The notes beneath the pieces were generated by a model. That model ran no database searches and was not told the DNA's origin. It was given only the letters and a program-made list of their open reading frames with translations. A program made the position numbers and the translations under genes. A stretch of DNA of 64,000 bases, from positions 417,033 through 481,032 of the forward strand of contig NZ_BMNB01000001.1 in assembly GCF_014646235.1 (NCBI RefSeq), read 5' to 3'. The DNA is from Micromonospora sonchi. GTDB lineage: Bacteria; Actinomycetota; Actinomycetes; Mycobacteriales; Micromonosporaceae. Shown here piece by piece: positions 26,409 through 36,125 of the stretch. Each line of letters opens with the position of its first letter. Position 1 is the stretch's first letter.

Positions 26409-27182
26409 GTGGGCGAGTTCGTGCGGCTGGAGACCAGGGACGGCATCGGCACCATCCGGCTGGAGCGGCCACCGATGAACGCTCTCAACACCCAGGTGCA
26501 GGAGGAGTTGCGCGCCGCCGCGACGGCGGCCACCGCTGATCCGCAGGTCCGCGCGGTCATCGTGTACGGCGGGGAGAAGGTCTTCGCCGCCGGCGCGGAC
26601 ATCAAGGAGATGGCCGACATGTCCTACGTGGACATGGCCGAGCGGGCTGCGGACCTGTCCGGCGCGCTCGGCGCGATCGCCCGGATCCCCAAGCCGGTGG
26701 TGGCCGCGATCACCGGCTACGCCCTCGGCGGCGGCTGCGAGCTGGCGCTGGCCTGTGACTGGCGGGTGGTGGCCGAGGACGCCAAGCTCGGCCAGCCCGA
26801 GATCAAGCTCGGCATCATCCCCGGCGCCGGGGGCACCCAGCGGCTGGCCCGGCTGGTTGGCCCGGCCCGTGCCAAGGATCTGATCATGTCCGGTCGGATG
26901 GTGGACGCGCAGGAGGCGCTGCGGATCGGCCTGGCCGACCGGGTCGCCCCGGCCGCCGAGGTCTACGACACCGCGGTGGCGCTGGTGCGGCCGTACCTCA
27001 ACGGCCCGGTGCAGGCGCTGCGCGCGGCGAAACTCGCCGTCGACGGCGGCCTGGACATGGACCTGAACTCGGGCCTGGCCTGGGAGAGCCAGCTCTTCTC
27101 GGCGCTGTTCGCCACCGAGGACCGGCGCGAGGGGATGACGGCGTTCGTCGAGAAGCGGAAGCCGGACTTCACCGGCCGGTGA
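26409..27182 (+). CDS. Enoyl-CoA hydratase
   Basis: A 257-residue crotonase-fold enzyme that hydrates trans-2-enoyl-CoA to 3-hydroxyacyl-CoA. The oxyanion-hole motifs ([10 protein letters not shown] and [17 protein letters not shown]) are present. Both catalytic Glu residues of true hydratases are kept, one in GGGCELA and one in LGQPEIKLG, with [13 protein letters not shown] following. The GTG at 26409 is preceded by AGGAAGGCAGG. A ThDP-dependent enzyme gene follows on the same strand, so both may act in fatty-acid or branched-chain acyl-CoA breakdown. Confidence 0.9.
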   Translation: MGEFVRLETRDGIGTIRLERPPMNALNTQVQEELRAAATAATADPQVRAVIVYGGEKVFAAGADIKEMADMSYVDMAERAADLSGALGAIARIPKPVVAAITGYALGGGCELALACDWRVVAEDAKLGQPEIKLGIIPGAGGTQRLARLVGPARAKDLIMSGRMVDAQEALRIGLADRVAPAAEVYDTAVALVRPYLNGPVQALRAAKLAVDGGLDMDLNSGLAWESQLFSALFATEDRREGMTAFVEKRKPDFTGR

Positions 27183-27250
27183 AGATGGTTCACATTCCCT
27201 TTACCGGCCAGTAGCGTGTGACTCCGGTCGGGCGACGAGAGGGAGCGGGC

Positions 27251-28873
27251 ATGACGGAGCGGATCGACGGCCACGGCGGGGAACTGGCGCTCGCGACGCT
27301 GCGCGCGTACGGGGTGCGGGAGATGTTCACCCTCTCCGGCGGGCACGTGTTCCCGCTCTACGACGCCGCGCACCGGACCGACTTCCCGCTCTACGACGTA
27401 CGGCACGAGCAGTCCGCGGTCTTCGCCGCCGAGGCGGTGGCCAAGCTACAGCGTCGCCCCGGTCTCGCCGTGCTCACCGCCGGCCCTGGCGTCACCAACG
27501 GGATCTCCGGCCTGACCAGCGCGTACTTCAACGCCTCGCCGGTGCTGGTGCTGGGCGGGCGGGCCCCGCAGTTCCGCTGGGGCTCGGGCAGCCTCCAGGA
27601 GTTGGACCACCTGCCGTTGGTCGCCCCGGTCACCAAGCACGCCGAGACGGTGTTCGGCGCCGACGACATCCCCCGGGCCGTCGCCGCCGCGCTGGACGCC
27701 GCGCTCACCCCGCACCGCGGCCCGGTCTTCCTCGACTTCCCGCTGGAGGCGATCTTCTCCACCGGTGACGTCGAGGTGCCGGCCGGCCCGGCCATCGCCC
27801 CGATCGAGGCCGACCCCGACGAGGTGGCCACCGCCGCCGCCCTGGTCGCCGGCGCGGCACGGCCGGTCATCGTCGCCGGCTCCGACGTGTACGCCGGTGA
27901 CGCCGTGGACGCCCTGCGCGCCGCCGCCGAGGCGCTTGGAGTGCCGGTCTTCACCAATGGCATGGGCCGCGGCGCGCTGCCGCCGGAGCACCCGCTGGCC
28001 TTCGCCAAGGCCCGCCGGGTGGCCCTGAAGGGCGCCGACGTGGTCGTGGTCGTCGGCACGCCGCTGGACTTCCGGCTCTCCTTCGGCGACTTCGGCGACG
28101 CCAAGGTGGTGCACATCGTCGACGCACCCAGCCAGCGCGCCTCGCACGTGCAGCCCGCCGCCGCGCCCGCCGGCGACCTGCGTGCCATCCTCACCGCGCT
28201 GGCCGACCACACCGGCGACCGGGCCGACCACGGTGACTGGATCGCGCAGCTGCGTACCGCCGAGGACGCCGCGAAGGCCCGCGACGCCGAGGAGATGGCC
28301 GCCGAGACGGACCCGATCCGCCCGGCCCGGGTCTACGGCGAGCTGCGCAAGGTCCTCGCCCGTGACGCGGTCACCATCGGCGATGGTGGTGACTTCGTCT
28401 CGTACGCCGGGCGCTACCTGGAGCCGGCCCAGCCCGGCACCTGGCTCGACCCCGGCCCGTACGGCTGCCTCGGCACCGGCATGGGCTACGCGATGGGCGC
28501 CCGGGTCACCCACCCGGACCGGCAGATCTGCGTGCTGATGGGCGACGGCGCGGCCGGGTTCTCGCTGATGGACGTGGAGTCCCTGGTCCGGCAGCAGCTG
28601 CCGGTGGTCATCGTGGTCGGCAACAACGGCATCTGGGGCCTGGAGAAGCACCCGATGCGGGCCATGTACGGCTACGACGTCGCCGCCGACCTCCAGCCCG
28701 AACTGCGTTACGACCAGGTGGTCAGCGCGCTCGGCGGGGCGGGCGAAACGGTCGCCAAGGCCGCCGACCTGGGGCCGGCCCTGCACCGGGCATTCGACGC
28801 CGGCGTGCCGTACCTGGTCAACGTGATCACCGACCCGGCCGACGCGTACCCCCGCTCCTCGAACCTGGCCTGA
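27251..28873 (+). CDS. Thiamine-diphosphate enzyme, acetolactate synthase-like
   Basis: A 540-residue three-domain ThDP enzyme. The N-terminal Pyr domain has the cofactor-activating Glu in VRHEQSAVFAAEAVAKL and GLAVLTAGPGVTNGISGL. The C-terminal PP domain has the ThDP/Mg motif GDGAAGFSLMDVESLVRQQLP to VGNNGIWG. Overall it resembles acetolactate synthase, oxalyl-CoA decarboxylase and 2-hydroxyacyl-CoA lyase. It is probably not the biosynthetic enzyme, since no regulatory subunit or ilv gene adjoins. The enoyl-CoA hydratase upstream leans toward acyl-CoA metabolism. The ATG has GAGAGGGAG upstream. Confidence 0.82.
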   Translation: MTERIDGHGGELALATLRAYGVREMFTLSGGHVFPLYDAAHRTDFPLYDVRHEQSAVFAAEAVAKLQRRPGLAVLTAGPGVTNGISGLTSAYFNASPVLVLGGRAPQFRWGSGSLQELDHLPLVAPVTKHAETVFGADDIPRAVAAALDAALTPHRGPVFLDFPLEAIFSTGDVEVPAGPAIAPIEADPDEVATAAALVAGAARPVIVAGSDVYAGDAVDALRAAAEALGVPVFTNGMGRGALPPEHPLAFAKARRVALKGADVVVVVGTPLDFRLSFGDFGDAKVVHIVDAPSQRASHVQPAAAPAGDLRAILTALADHTGDRADHGDWIAQLRTAEDAAKARDAEEMAAETDPIRPARVYGELRKVLARDAVTIGDGGDFVSYAGRYLEPAQPGTWLDPGPYGCLGTGMGYAMGARVTHPDRQICVLMGDGAAGFSLMDVESLVRQQLPVVIVVGNNGIWGLEKHPMRAMYGYDVAADLQPELRYDQVVSALGGAGETVAKAADLGPALHRAFDAGVPYLVNVITDPADAYPRSSNLA

Positions 28874-28887
28874 CCACGGGCCCCGCG

Positions 28888-29301
28888 CTACACCTCGGGG
28901 CGGGGTTCCTCGCGCGGCGGCTCGCCCTCGCGGCGGCGCAGGTCGTTCTCGCGGCGGCGCAGGTCCTCCTCCCAGCGGCGGAAGAGTTCCTGGTCTTCCT
29001 TGCTGGAGCGTTCCTCGATCGAGCGGAGGAACTCGGGATCGTCGTCGGGTGCGAGCGGCCGGGCGGGGCGGTGCTGGGCGGGACGGGTGCCCGGCCACGG
29101 AGTGCCGGCCCCGGTCCTGCGCTCGCGTCCGGCGGCGAACCAGGCGATCGAGCCGACCAGCGGGAAGAACAGGATGATCAGCACCCAGACGATCCGGGGC
29201 AGGTGCCGGACGTCGTCTTCCTCGGCCGAGAGGCAGCTGATCAGGGCGCAGACGGCGAGGATGACCTGCACCACGAAGAGGAGGATGTACAGCCGGGCCA
29301 T
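28888..29301 (-). CDS. PLDc_N-type membrane protein
   Basis: A 137-residue protein with two N-terminal hydrophobic segments (YILLFVVQVILAVCALISCL and IVWVLIILFFPLVGSIAWFAAG), the pattern of the phospholipase D N-terminal (PLDc_N) module. There is no catalytic domain. The tail is charged and helical, with an Arg/Glu repeat RRWEEDLRRRENDLRRREGE that should form a coiled coil. It is convergent with the ThDP-enzyme gene, 14 bp apart. Function unknown. Confidence 0.8.
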   Translation of the reverse strand: MARLYILLFVVQVILAVCALISCLSAEEDDVRHLPRIVWVLIILFFPLVGSIAWFAAGRERRTGAGTPWPGTRPAQHRPARPLAPDDDPEFLRSIEERSSKEDQELFRRWEEDLRRRENDLRRREGEPPREEPRPEV

Positions 29302-29331
29302 GTACCCATCATGGCCTACCCGGCATGCTGC

Positions 29332-29634
29332 TCACAGCCCGCACAGCACCAGCAGGGCACCGATCACCGCGAATCCGGCGGCGGCGAGCGCCGCTCCGGC
29401 GAGGGTGGGACCGCCCGTGCGGGGTGGGCCGGTGCCGGTGGCCGGGCGCCAGCAGAGCGCGATGACGCCGCCCCAGCCGAGGATGGCCAGCGCGGCCAGT
29501 CCCGCACCGGCCCGGCCGCCGCTGAGGGCGAGCCGGACGGTCAGCAGCGCCACCACCGTCATCACCAGTGCGGTTCGTCGCCAGGCCAGTCGGGTCCGTT
29601 CGGGCTGCAACCCGGGATCGCGGGCACCGGTCAT
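29332..29634 (-). CDS. DUF202 family membrane protein, short paralogue
   Basis: A 100-residue protein with three hydrophobic segments, starting DPGLQPERTRLAWRRTALVMTVVALLTVRLAL. The ERTxLAWxRT motif is the hallmark of DUF202. Its ATG overlaps the stop of the longer DUF202 gene (ATGA), so both are translated together. DUF202 proteins occur in pairs like this in many actinobacteria; function is not established. Confidence 0.85.
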   Translation of the reverse strand: MTGARDPGLQPERTRLAWRRTALVMTVVALLTVRLALSGGRAGAGLAALAILGWGGVIALCWRPATGTGPPRTGGPTLAGAALAAAGFAVIGALLVLCGL

Positions 29635-30020
29635 CAGTTGACCGCGCCGAGCAGCACCGCCGCCACCAGCAGCAGTGCGCCGAGGCCGACGATGAGGGCG
29701 AGCACGGCCGGGAAGCGGGACGCGGGCAGCTCACGGCCGAGCCGGATGGCCCGTTCGGTACGCGCCCAGTGGTCGACGGCCCGGATCGCGACGGCGCCGC
29801 CGAGCAGCAGCAACGCCACGGCGATCGCCTCGCGCAGATGCGGCAGCGGCAGCCTCGGCAGGAACTGCGCGGCGGCCAGCCCTCCGGCGACCAGCGCCAG
29901 CCCGGTACGCAGCCAGGCCAGGAAGGTCCGCTCGTTGGCCAACGAGAAGCGGTAGTCGGGGGTGGTGCCCACCGACCGCAGCTCCCTGGGGTCGAACCAG
30001 TTCTTGATCCCTCGCCACAC
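29634..30020 (-). CDS. DUF202 family membrane protein, YidH-like
   Basis: A 128-residue inner-membrane protein with FSLANERTFLAWLRTGLALVAGGLAA, the classic YidH/DUF202 motif, followed by two further helices and the loop VDHWARTERAIRLGRELPASRFP. The GTG at 30020 is chosen because upstream in-frame codons look non-coding; the ribosome site is weak. It overlaps the next DUF202 gene by 1 bp at its stop. It is divergent from the small TerB-like gene. Confidence 0.82.
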   Translation of the reverse strand: MWRGIKNWFDPRELRSVGTTPDYRFSLANERTFLAWLRTGLALVAGGLAAAQFLPRLPLPHLREAIAVALLLLGGAVAIRAVDHWARTERAIRLGRELPASRFPAVLALIVGLGALLLVAAVLLGAVN

Positions 30021-30063
30021 GCTGGTGATTATCCAGCGCAAACTACGTCTACACTCCGTGATC

Positions 30064-30480
30064 ATGACGCAACGGTTGACGGACGAGGAGAAGCTGACCC
30101 TCAAGACCGGTGCCTTCGGCGCGGTGTTCCTGGTCGCGAACGCCGACCCGGGGATGCTCGCCCTGTTCCGGGAGAGCTTCGCCGCCGCCGGGGCGATGGT
30201 CGACGCCGGCGGCCTGGTGCAGGAGGCGTTGACCAGGGGACCGTTGCCGAACCTGCCGCGGGAGTCGGCGGCCGAGGTCGAGTCGGCGGCGCTGCCGGCG
30301 CTGCGCCGGGCGGTCGGGATCCTGACCGAGAAGGCCCCCCGGGAGCTGCCGGCCTACCGTGCGGTGGTGCTGGCCGCCGCCGATCGCGCCGCGCGGGCCG
30401 ACAACGGCGTCAGCCCCGCCGAGGCCGAGGCCATCGCGCGGGTCAGGGGCGCGCTGGGCGCCGATGCTACTGGCAGGTAA
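30064..30480 (+). CDS. Small helical protein, possibly TerB-like
   Basis: A 138-residue helical protein that opens MTQRLTDEEKLTLKTGAFGAVFLVANADPG and ends RAVVLAAADRAARADNGVSPAEAEAIARVRGAL. The closing Asp-containing loop resembles TerB-like metal-binding helices, but the match is weak and the whole protein is best called hypothetical. It is divergent from the DUF202 pair and lies 123 bp ahead of etfB. Confidence 0.7.
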   Translation: MTQRLTDEEKLTLKTGAFGAVFLVANADPGMLALFRESFAAAGAMVDAGGLVQEALTRGPLPNLPRESAAEVESAALPALRRAVGILTEKAPRELPAYRAVVLAAADRAARADNGVSPAEAEAIARVRGALGADATGR

Positions 30481-30603
30481 CATTGCGCCGTGGGCAACCG
30501 CACAGCGGTTCATGGTTGACCTAACGGTGACTAAGAAGCGAGGCTGCGGCCCACAGGCCGGTGAATGATCACACCACCACAGCAGGAGGGTCGTCGAAGC
30601 GCG

Positions 30604-31383
30604 ATGAACATCGTCGTACTCGTCAAGCAGGTGCCCGATTCGGGCGCGGACCGCAACCTGCGTTCTGACGACAACACCGTCGACCGCGGTTCGGCGAACA
30701 ACGTCATCAACGAGATGGATGAGTACGCCATCGAGGAGGCCTTGAAGATCAAGGAGGCGCACGGCGGCGAGGTGACGATCCTGACCATGGGTCCGGATCG
30801 GGCGACCGAGTCGATCCGTAAGGCGTTGTCGATGGGGCCGGACAAGGCGGTGCACGTGCTGGACGACGCGCTGCACGGCTCGTGCGCGGTGGCGACCTCG
30901 AAGGTGCTCGCCGCGGCGTTGGGCCAGCTGAACGCGGATCTGGTGCTCTGCGGGTCGGAATCGACCGACGGGCGGGTGCAGGTGATGCCGCACATGCTGG
31001 CCGAACGGCTGGGAATCGCGGCGCTGACCGGCGCCCGCAAGCTCACCGTCGACGGGTCCACGCTGACCGTGGAACGGCAGACCGAGGAGGGCTACGAGGT
31101 GGTCACCGCCTCGACGCCGGCTGTGGTTTCCGTGTGGGACACCATCAACGAGCCGCGGTACCCGTCGTTCAAGGGCATCATGGCCGCGAAGAAGAAGCCG
31201 GTGCAGACCCTGGCCCTGGCCGACCTGGGCGTGGCCGCCGATGAGGTCGGCTTCGCCGGCGCGACGAGTGCCGTGGTGGAGCACAGCAAGCGCCCGCCGC
31301 GCTCGGCCGGGGTGAAGGTCACCGACGAGGGTTCCGGCGGCGTGCAGCTGGTCGAGTTCCTCGCCACCGAGAAGTTCGTGTGA
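30604..31383 (+). CDS. etfB: Electron transfer flavoprotein beta subunit
   Basis: The beta subunit of ETF, a heterodimer with FAD and AMP that carries electrons from acyl-CoA dehydrogenases to the quinone pool. It opens MNIVVLVKQVPDSGADRNLR, followed by DEYAIEEALKIKEAHGGEVTILTMGP and VLCGSESTDGRVQVMPHMLAERLG, all typical. The ATG at 30604 is where the family begins; AGGAGGG lies upstream. The 259-residue length is normal. etfA follows 12 bp downstream. Confidence 0.95.
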   Translation: MNIVVLVKQVPDSGADRNLRSDDNTVDRGSANNVINEMDEYAIEEALKIKEAHGGEVTILTMGPDRATESIRKALSMGPDKAVHVLDDALHGSCAVATSKVLAAALGQLNADLVLCGSESTDGRVQVMPHMLAERLGIAALTGARKLTVDGSTLTVERQTEEGYEVVTASTPAVVSVWDTINEPRYPSFKGIMAAKKKPVQTLALADLGVAADEVGFAGATSAVVEHSKRPPRSAGVKVTDEGSGGVQLVEFLATEKFV

Positions 31384-31395
31384 GAGGTGGGGGAT

Positions 31396-32355
31396 ATGTC
31401 TGAGGTTCTCGTCGTCGTCGAAGCCACCGGGGAGTTCGGCGTCAAGAAGGTCACCCTGGAGATGCTGACCCTGGCCCGGGAGCTGGGCACCCCGTCGGCG
31501 GTGGTGCTCGGCGGTGCCGGCGCCGCCGACGCGCTCGCCGGCAAGCTGGGCGAGTACGGCGCGCAGAAGGTGTACGCGGCCGAGGGCGACCAGATCGACG
31601 GCTACCTGGTGGCGCCGAAGGCCACCGTCGTGGCCGACCTGGTCAAGCGGGTGCAGCCGGCCGCGGTGCTGCTCGCCTCCTCGCAGGAGGGCAAGGAGAT
31701 CGCCGCCCGGCTGGCCGTGAAGCTGGACAACGGCATCCTGACCGACGTGACCGACCTGGCCGCCGACGGCACCGCCACCCAGGTGGTCTTCGCCGGCTCG
31801 GCCATCGTCAAGTCCAAGGTCACCCGCGGCCTGCCGCTGGTCACCGTCCGGCCGAACTCGGTGACCCCGACGCCGGCCGCCGCGACCCCGGCGGTGGAGC
31901 AGCTCACCGTCACCGTCACCGACACCGACAAGCTGACCAGGGTGGTCGAGCGGGTCGCCGAGCAGAAGGGCTCCCGCCCGGAGCTGACCGAGGCCGGCGT
32001 GGTGGTCGCCGGCGGCCGGGGAGTCGGCAACGCGGACAACTTCGCGCTGGTCGAGGAGCTGGCCGACCTGCTCGGTGGGGCGGTCGGCGCGTCCCGCGCC
32101 GCGGTCGACTCCGGCTATTACCCGCACCAGTTCCAGGTCGGGCAGACCGGCAAGACCGTCTCCCCGCAGCTGTACGTCGCGTTGGGCATCTCCGGCGCGA
32201 TCCAGCACCGGGCCGGCATGCAGACCTCGAAGACGATCGTCGCGGTCAACAAGGACGGCGAGGCACCCATCTTCGAACTCGCCGACTACGGCGTGGTCGG
32301 CGACCTGTTCAAGGTCGTACCGCAGGTCGCTGAGGAGATCCGCAAGCGCAAGTGA
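31396..32355 (+). CDS. etfA: Electron transfer flavoprotein alpha subunit
   Basis: The alpha subunit of ETF. The N-terminal domain starts [24 protein letters not shown]. The C-terminal FAD-binding domain contains [24 protein letters not shown], the Arg-containing [12 protein letters not shown], then [24 protein letters not shown]. The ATG at 31396 follows GAGGTGGGGG; a GTG at 31387 is in frame but overlaps that site. A very strong 17-bp hairpin ends the operon. The 319-residue length is normal. Confidence 0.95.
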   Translation: MSEVLVVVEATGEFGVKKVTLEMLTLARELGTPSAVVLGGAGAADALAGKLGEYGAQKVYAAEGDQIDGYLVAPKATVVADLVKRVQPAAVLLASSQEGKEIAARLAVKLDNGILTDVTDLAADGTATQVVFAGSAIVKSKVTRGLPLVTVRPNSVTPTPAAATPAVEQLTVTVTDTDKLTRVVERVAEQKGSRPELTEAGVVVAGGRGVGNADNFALVEELADLLGGAVGASRAAVDSGYYPHQFQVGQTGKTVSPQLYVALGISGAIQHRAGMQTSKTIVAVNKDGEAPIFELADYGVVGDLFKVVPQVAEEIRKRK

Positions 32356-32367
32356 CGCGCGGAGGAA

Positions 32368-32410
32368 GCTGATCGGCGGGCCGGGGAGCTGATCCGGCCC
32401 GCCGATCAGC
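32368..32410 (+). terminator. Strong terminator of etfBA
   Basis: A perfect 17-bp inverted repeat (32368-32384 and 32394-32410) with a 9-nt loop begins 13 bp after the etfA stop. Confidence 0.88.
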
Positions 32411-32653
32411 AGTCAGCGCGCCCTCGACAGGCGGTCGCGGGCGTGGATGCTGTCATCGTGGCACGCCCGACGAAACGTCGACGACCAGGGTACTGCGGCC
32501 GGTCGATCATCCGGCGGCAGCGCCCAGCGGGCATACCCCGTCGCGGTCGGAAGATTCGCCACACCCGGGAAGGTTCCGCCGCCGTCGACGGTGCTGGCGG
32601 CCGGACGGAGGGAAGCTGGCAATCCGGCCTGCGGTCGGGGCGGGAGCGGTCGT
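32411..32653. other. Intergenic region without a recognisable gene
   Basis: Between the etf terminator and the -10 element of the cysteine desulfurase I see no protein family or RNA gene. Open frames exist on both strands, but their products are Arg/Pro-rich and look like shadow frames of GC-rich DNA. Confidence 0.5.
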
Positions 32654-32659
32654 TAGGCT
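32654..32659 (+). promoter_or_regulatory. -10 element of cysteine desulfurase gene
   Basis: TAGGCT ends 5 bp before an in-frame GTG and 8 bp before the ATG of the desulfurase. There is no ribosome site, which fits a leaderless or nearly leaderless message. Confidence 0.5.
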
Positions 32660-32667
32660 GGACCGTG

Positions 32668-33843
32668 ATGGCTTACCTGGATCATGCCGCGACCACGCCG
32701 ATGCTCGACGAGGTACTCGAGGCGTACGTCGCGACCGCCCGCGAGGTCGGCAACGCGTCCTCCCTGCACGCGTCCGGCCGGCGTGCCCGTCGGCGGGTGG
32801 AGGAGTCGCGGGAGCGGGTGGCCGCCGCGCTGGGCGCCCGACCGTCCGAGGTGATCTTCACCGGGGGCGGTACGGAGAGCGACAACCTCGCGGTCAAGGG
32901 CATCTTCTGGGCTCGTCGGGACGCCGACCCGCGCCGGGACCGGGTGGCCTCCAGCGCGGTCGAGCATCACGCCGTGCTCGACGCCGTGGAGTGGCTGGGC
33001 CGGCACGAGGACGCCGAGGTGGGCTGGTTGCCGGTCGACGGCACCGGACGCCTGCACCCCGACGCGCTCCGCGCCGAGCTGGCCGAGCACGGCGACCGGA
33101 CCGCCCTGATCACCGCCATGTGGGCCAACAACGAGGTCGGCACCGTCCAGCCCATCGGCGAGTTGGCCGCCGTCGCCGCCGAGTACGACGTGCCGTTCCA
33201 CACCGACGCCATCCAGGCGGTCGGTCAGGTGCCGGTCGACTTCGCCGCCAGCGGGGTCGCCGCGCTCACCGTGACCGGCCACAAGCTCGGCGGCCCGGTC
33301 GGGGTCGGCGCGTTGGTGCTGGCCCGGGACGTCGCCGCCGTACCGCTGCTGCACGGCGGCGGGCAGGAACGCGACGTGCGGTCCGGCACCCTGGACGCCG
33401 CCGGCATCGTCGCCTTCGCGGTCGCCGTCGAGGCCACGGTCAAGGGCCAGCAGGAGTACGCCGCCCGGGTGGCCGCGCTCCGCGACGACCTGGTCCGGCG
33501 GGTCCGGCAGGCGGTGCCCGAGGTCGTCTTCAACGGCGACCCGACCGACCGACTGCCCGGCAACGCGCACTTCTCCTTCCCGGGCTGCGAGGGGGACGCC
33601 CTGCTGCTCCTGCTGGACGCCCAGGGCATCGCCTGCTCGACCGGTTCGGCCTGTTCGGCCGGGGTGGCCCAGCCCTCGCACGTGCTCCTGGCGATGGGCG
33701 CGGACGACGACCGGGCCCGCTCCTCGCTGCGCTTCTCCCTCGGGCACACCAGCACCGCGGAGGAGGTCGACGCGCTGATCGCCGCCCTGCCGGCCGCCGT
33801 CGACCGGGCCCGGCGGGCCGCCGCCCCGCGTACTCCTCGCTGA
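32668..33843 (+). CDS. Cysteine desulfurase, NifS/IscS-like
   Basis: A PLP enzyme that takes sulfur from cysteine to form a protein persulfide. It starts [11 protein letters not shown], has PLP-binding Lys206 in TGHKLGGP, and the persulfide Cys329 in STGSACSAG. The 391-residue length is normal. The next gene is mnmA, so the sulfur probably goes to 2-thiouridine in tRNA as well as Fe-S clusters. The start is ATG 32668 or the adjacent in-frame GTG 32665; TAGGCT close upstream suggests a leaderless transcript. Confidence 0.93.
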   Translation: MAYLDHAATTPMLDEVLEAYVATAREVGNASSLHASGRRARRRVEESRERVAAALGARPSEVIFTGGGTESDNLAVKGIFWARRDADPRRDRVASSAVEHHAVLDAVEWLGRHEDAEVGWLPVDGTGRLHPDALRAELAEHGDRTALITAMWANNEVGTVQPIGELAAVAAEYDVPFHTDAIQAVGQVPVDFAASGVAALTVTGHKLGGPVGVGALVLARDVAAVPLLHGGGQERDVRSGTLDAAGIVAFAVAVEATVKGQQEYAARVAALRDDLVRRVRQAVPEVVFNGDPTDRLPGNAHFSFPGCEGDALLLLLDAQGIACSTGSACSAGVAQPSHVLLAMGADDDRARSSLRFSLGHTSTAEEVDALIAALPAAVDRARRAAAPRTPR

Positions 33844-33896
33844 CCCCGGCAACCGGTGCGGAGATAGGCTCGACCGACGAAGGGAGCGTGGTCCGG

Positions 33897-34970
33897 GTGA
33901 GGGTGTTGGCGGCGATGTCCGGCGGGGTGGATTCCGCCGTGGCGGCGGCGCGGGCGGTGGAGGCCGGCCACGACGTCACCGGCGTGCACCTGGCGCTGGC
34001 CCGGAACCCGCAGACCTACCGCACCGGGGCGCGCGGCTGCTGCACCCTGGAGGATTCCCGGGACGCCCGACGCGCGGCCGACGTGCTCGGCATCCCGTTC
34101 TACGTCTGGGACATGGCCGACCGGTTCCACGCCGACGTGGTCGACGACTTCGTCGCCGAGTACGCGGCGGGCCGTACGCCGAATCCGTGCCTGCGCTGCA
34201 ACGAGAAGATCAAGTTCGCCGCTGTGCTGGACCGGGCGGTGGCCCTGGGGTTCGACGCCGTGGTCACCGGCCACCACGCCCGGCTCGGCCCCGACGGTCT
34301 GCTGCGGCGCAGCGTGGACGAGGCCAAGGACCAGTCGTACGTGCTGGCCGTGCTGACCCGACAGCAGCTGGACCGGGCGATCTTCCCGCTCGGCGACTCG
34401 ACCAAGGCGCAGGTCCGGCAGGAGGCGGCGAGCCGGGGCCTGGCGGTCGCCGACAAGCCGGACTCGCACGACATCTGCTTCATCGCCGACGGCGACACCC
34501 GCGGCTTCCTGGCCCAGCGGCTCGGCGAGACGCCCGGCGACGTGGTCGACGCGACCACCGGCGCCGTGGTGGGCCAGCACGCCGGCGCGTACGCCTACAC
34601 CGTCGGCCAGCGGCGCGGGCTGCACCTGGACCGGCCGGCCCCGGACGGCCGACCCCGCTACGTGCTCTCGATCACCCCGAAGACCAACACGGTGACCGTC
34701 GGCCCGGCCGAGGCGCTGGAGGTTTCCGAGGTCAACGCCACCCGCCCGGTCTGGACCGGCGGCTCGCGCCCCGACGGCCCGATCGAGTGCGAGGTCCAGT
34801 TGCGCGCGCACGGCGTCGTGGTCCCCGCCGCCGTCACCGTCGACGGCGACACCCTCCACGCCGACCTGCGCCGCCCGGTCCGTGGCGTCGCCGCCGGCCA
34901 GGCGATCGTGGCCTACCGCCCCGACCCCGCCGGCGACGTCGTCCTCGGCTCCGCCACCATCACCACCTGA
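33897..34970 (+). CDS. mnmA: tRNA-uridine 2-thiolase MnmA
   Basis: It thiolates U34 of Lys, Glu and Gln tRNAs using ATP and sulfur relayed from a cysteine desulfurase. The PP-loop motif [12 protein letters not shown] is near the start. Catalytic Cys98 lies in [12 protein letters not shown] and Cys194 in [19 protein letters not shown] and the C-terminal beta-barrel are also present. The GTG at 33897 follows GGGAG by 10 bp. A TAGGCT -10 lies at 33865-33870. The desulfurase gene 53 bp upstream is its likely partner. Confidence 0.95.
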   Translation: MRVLAAMSGGVDSAVAAARAVEAGHDVTGVHLALARNPQTYRTGARGCCTLEDSRDARRAADVLGIPFYVWDMADRFHADVVDDFVAEYAAGRTPNPCLRCNEKIKFAAVLDRAVALGFDAVVTGHHARLGPDGLLRRSVDEAKDQSYVLAVLTRQQLDRAIFPLGDSTKAQVRQEAASRGLAVADKPDSHDICFIADGDTRGFLAQRLGETPGDVVDATTGAVVGQHAGAYAYTVGQRRGLHLDRPAPDGRPRYVLSITPKTNTVTVGPAEALEVSEVNATRPVWTGGSRPDGPIECEVQLRAHGVVVPAAVTVDGDTLHADLRRPVRGVAAGQAIVAYRPDPAGDVVLGSATITT

Positions 34971-35008
34971 CCCACCCTTGCGCCAGTCCTGCCGCCGGCC
35001 GGCGGCGG

Positions 35009-35014
35009 TAGGCT
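35009..35014 (+). promoter_or_regulatory. -10 element, leaderless promoter of MetE-like gene
   Basis: TAGGCT ends exactly 6 bp before the GTG start and no ribosome site is present. The spacing places transcription start on the start codon. Confidence 0.55.
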
Positions 35015-35020
35015 TCGGCC

Positions 35021-36076
35021 GTGAATAATCAGGCTTGGCCGTGGCCGGCGGGGACGGCGACCGGGATCGGATCGTTGCCGGGCAGCGACATCGCCGAGGC
35101 GCAGCGGGTGGTGCTCGGCGAGCTGCCGGCGCTGCCGCACCTGCCGGAGCTGCCGGCCCGCGGTCCGGGCGCCGACATGATCGGCCGCACCGGCGGCCTG
35201 CTGGTCGAGCTGCCGGTGGAGCTGTACGCCGCCCGCTGGCGGGTGGCCCCGCGCCCCGGCAAGGACCTACGCCGGGCGCGTGACCTGATGGAACGCGACC
35301 TCGACCAGCTCGCCGAGCAGGCCGAGGAGTACGCCGGCCCGCTGAAGATCCAGGCGGTCGGCCCGTTCACCCTGGCCTCCTCGGTGGAGCTGCCGATCGG
35401 CGGTCGGATGCTGCGTGACCCCGGCGCCGTCCGTGATCTCGCCGGCTCGCTCGCCGAAGGGCTGCGCGGCCACGTCGAGGCGGTGGCCCGTCGGGTGCCC
35501 CGGGCGTCGGTGCTGCTCCAACTGGACGAGCCGGGCCTGCCGGCGGTGCTCGCCGGGCGGGTGCCGACCGAGAGCGGCCTCGGCACCTACCGGGCGGTGG
35601 AGCAGGTGGACGTCCGGGCACTGCTGGGCACGGTCATCGAGGCGGCCGGTGTGCCGACCGTGGTGCACTGCTGCGCCCCGGACGTGCCGCTGGAGCTGAT
35701 CCGTACCGCCGGCGCGGCCGGCATCGCACTCGACCTGAGCCTGGTCACCGACCTCGATTCGCTGGGCGAGGCGCTCGACGCCGGGCTCGGGCTGCTCGCC
35801 GGCGCCGCGCCGACCACCCCGCCAGCCACCACCGCGCCGGCTGGCGCCGCGCGGACCAGCTCGCCGACCAGCCCGGCCACCGATCGCGGGCCGACCTCCG
35901 CCCAGGTCGCCGACCGGGTACGCACCCTCTGGGACCGGCTCGGTTTTCCCCGCCGCCGCCTCGCCGAGCAGGTGGTGGTCACCCCCGCCTGCGGCCTGGC
36001 CGGAGCCACCCCGGCGTACGCCCGGGCGGTCCTCACCGCCTGCCGCGACGCCGGCCGCCGGCTGTTCGAGGACTGA
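35021..36076 (+). CDS. MetE-like (cobalamin-independent methionine synthase fold) protein
   Basis: A 351-residue single-domain protein of the UROD/MetE superfamily. It opens GTATGIGSLPGSDIAEAQRVV. AVGPFTLASSVE, VLLQLDEPGLPAVL and TVVHCCAPDVPLELIRTAG (with the His-x-Cys zinc-type motif) match the C-terminal catalytic half of MetE. TPACGLAG closes the family pattern. It is half the length of true MetE, so methyltransfer to a thiol is plausible but the substrate is unknown. A Pro/Thr-rich low-complexity stretch at about 265-292 is an insert. TAGGCT just upstream suggests a leaderless mRNA. Confidence 0.85.
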   Translation: MNNQAWPWPAGTATGIGSLPGSDIAEAQRVVLGELPALPHLPELPARGPGADMIGRTGGLLVELPVELYAARWRVAPRPGKDLRRARDLMERDLDQLAEQAEEYAGPLKIQAVGPFTLASSVELPIGGRMLRDPGAVRDLAGSLAEGLRGHVEAVARRVPRASVLLQLDEPGLPAVLAGRVPTESGLGTYRAVEQVDVRALLGTVIEAAGVPTVVHCCAPDVPLELIRTAGAAGIALDLSLVTDLDSLGEALDAGLGLLAGAAPTTPPATTAPAGAARTSSPTSPATDRGPTSAQVADRVRTLWDRLGFPRRRLAEQVVVTPACGLAGATPAYARAVLTACRDAGRRLFED

Positions 36077-36125
36077 CCGTCCGGCGGGCTGCCGGAGGTT
36101 GCGGGCGACGGGCATCATCGCCTGC

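Noticed and set aside
26409..28873. The ThDP enzyme as IlvB of branched-chain amino-acid synthesis
   Set aside because: No ilvN or ilvC adjoins, and it differs from IlvB in the lack of neighbouring pathway genes; left as acetolactate synthase-like.
32413..32622. A minus-strand frame of 69 residues after etfA
   Set aside because: No ribosome site, composition like a shadow frame, and directly behind the terminator.
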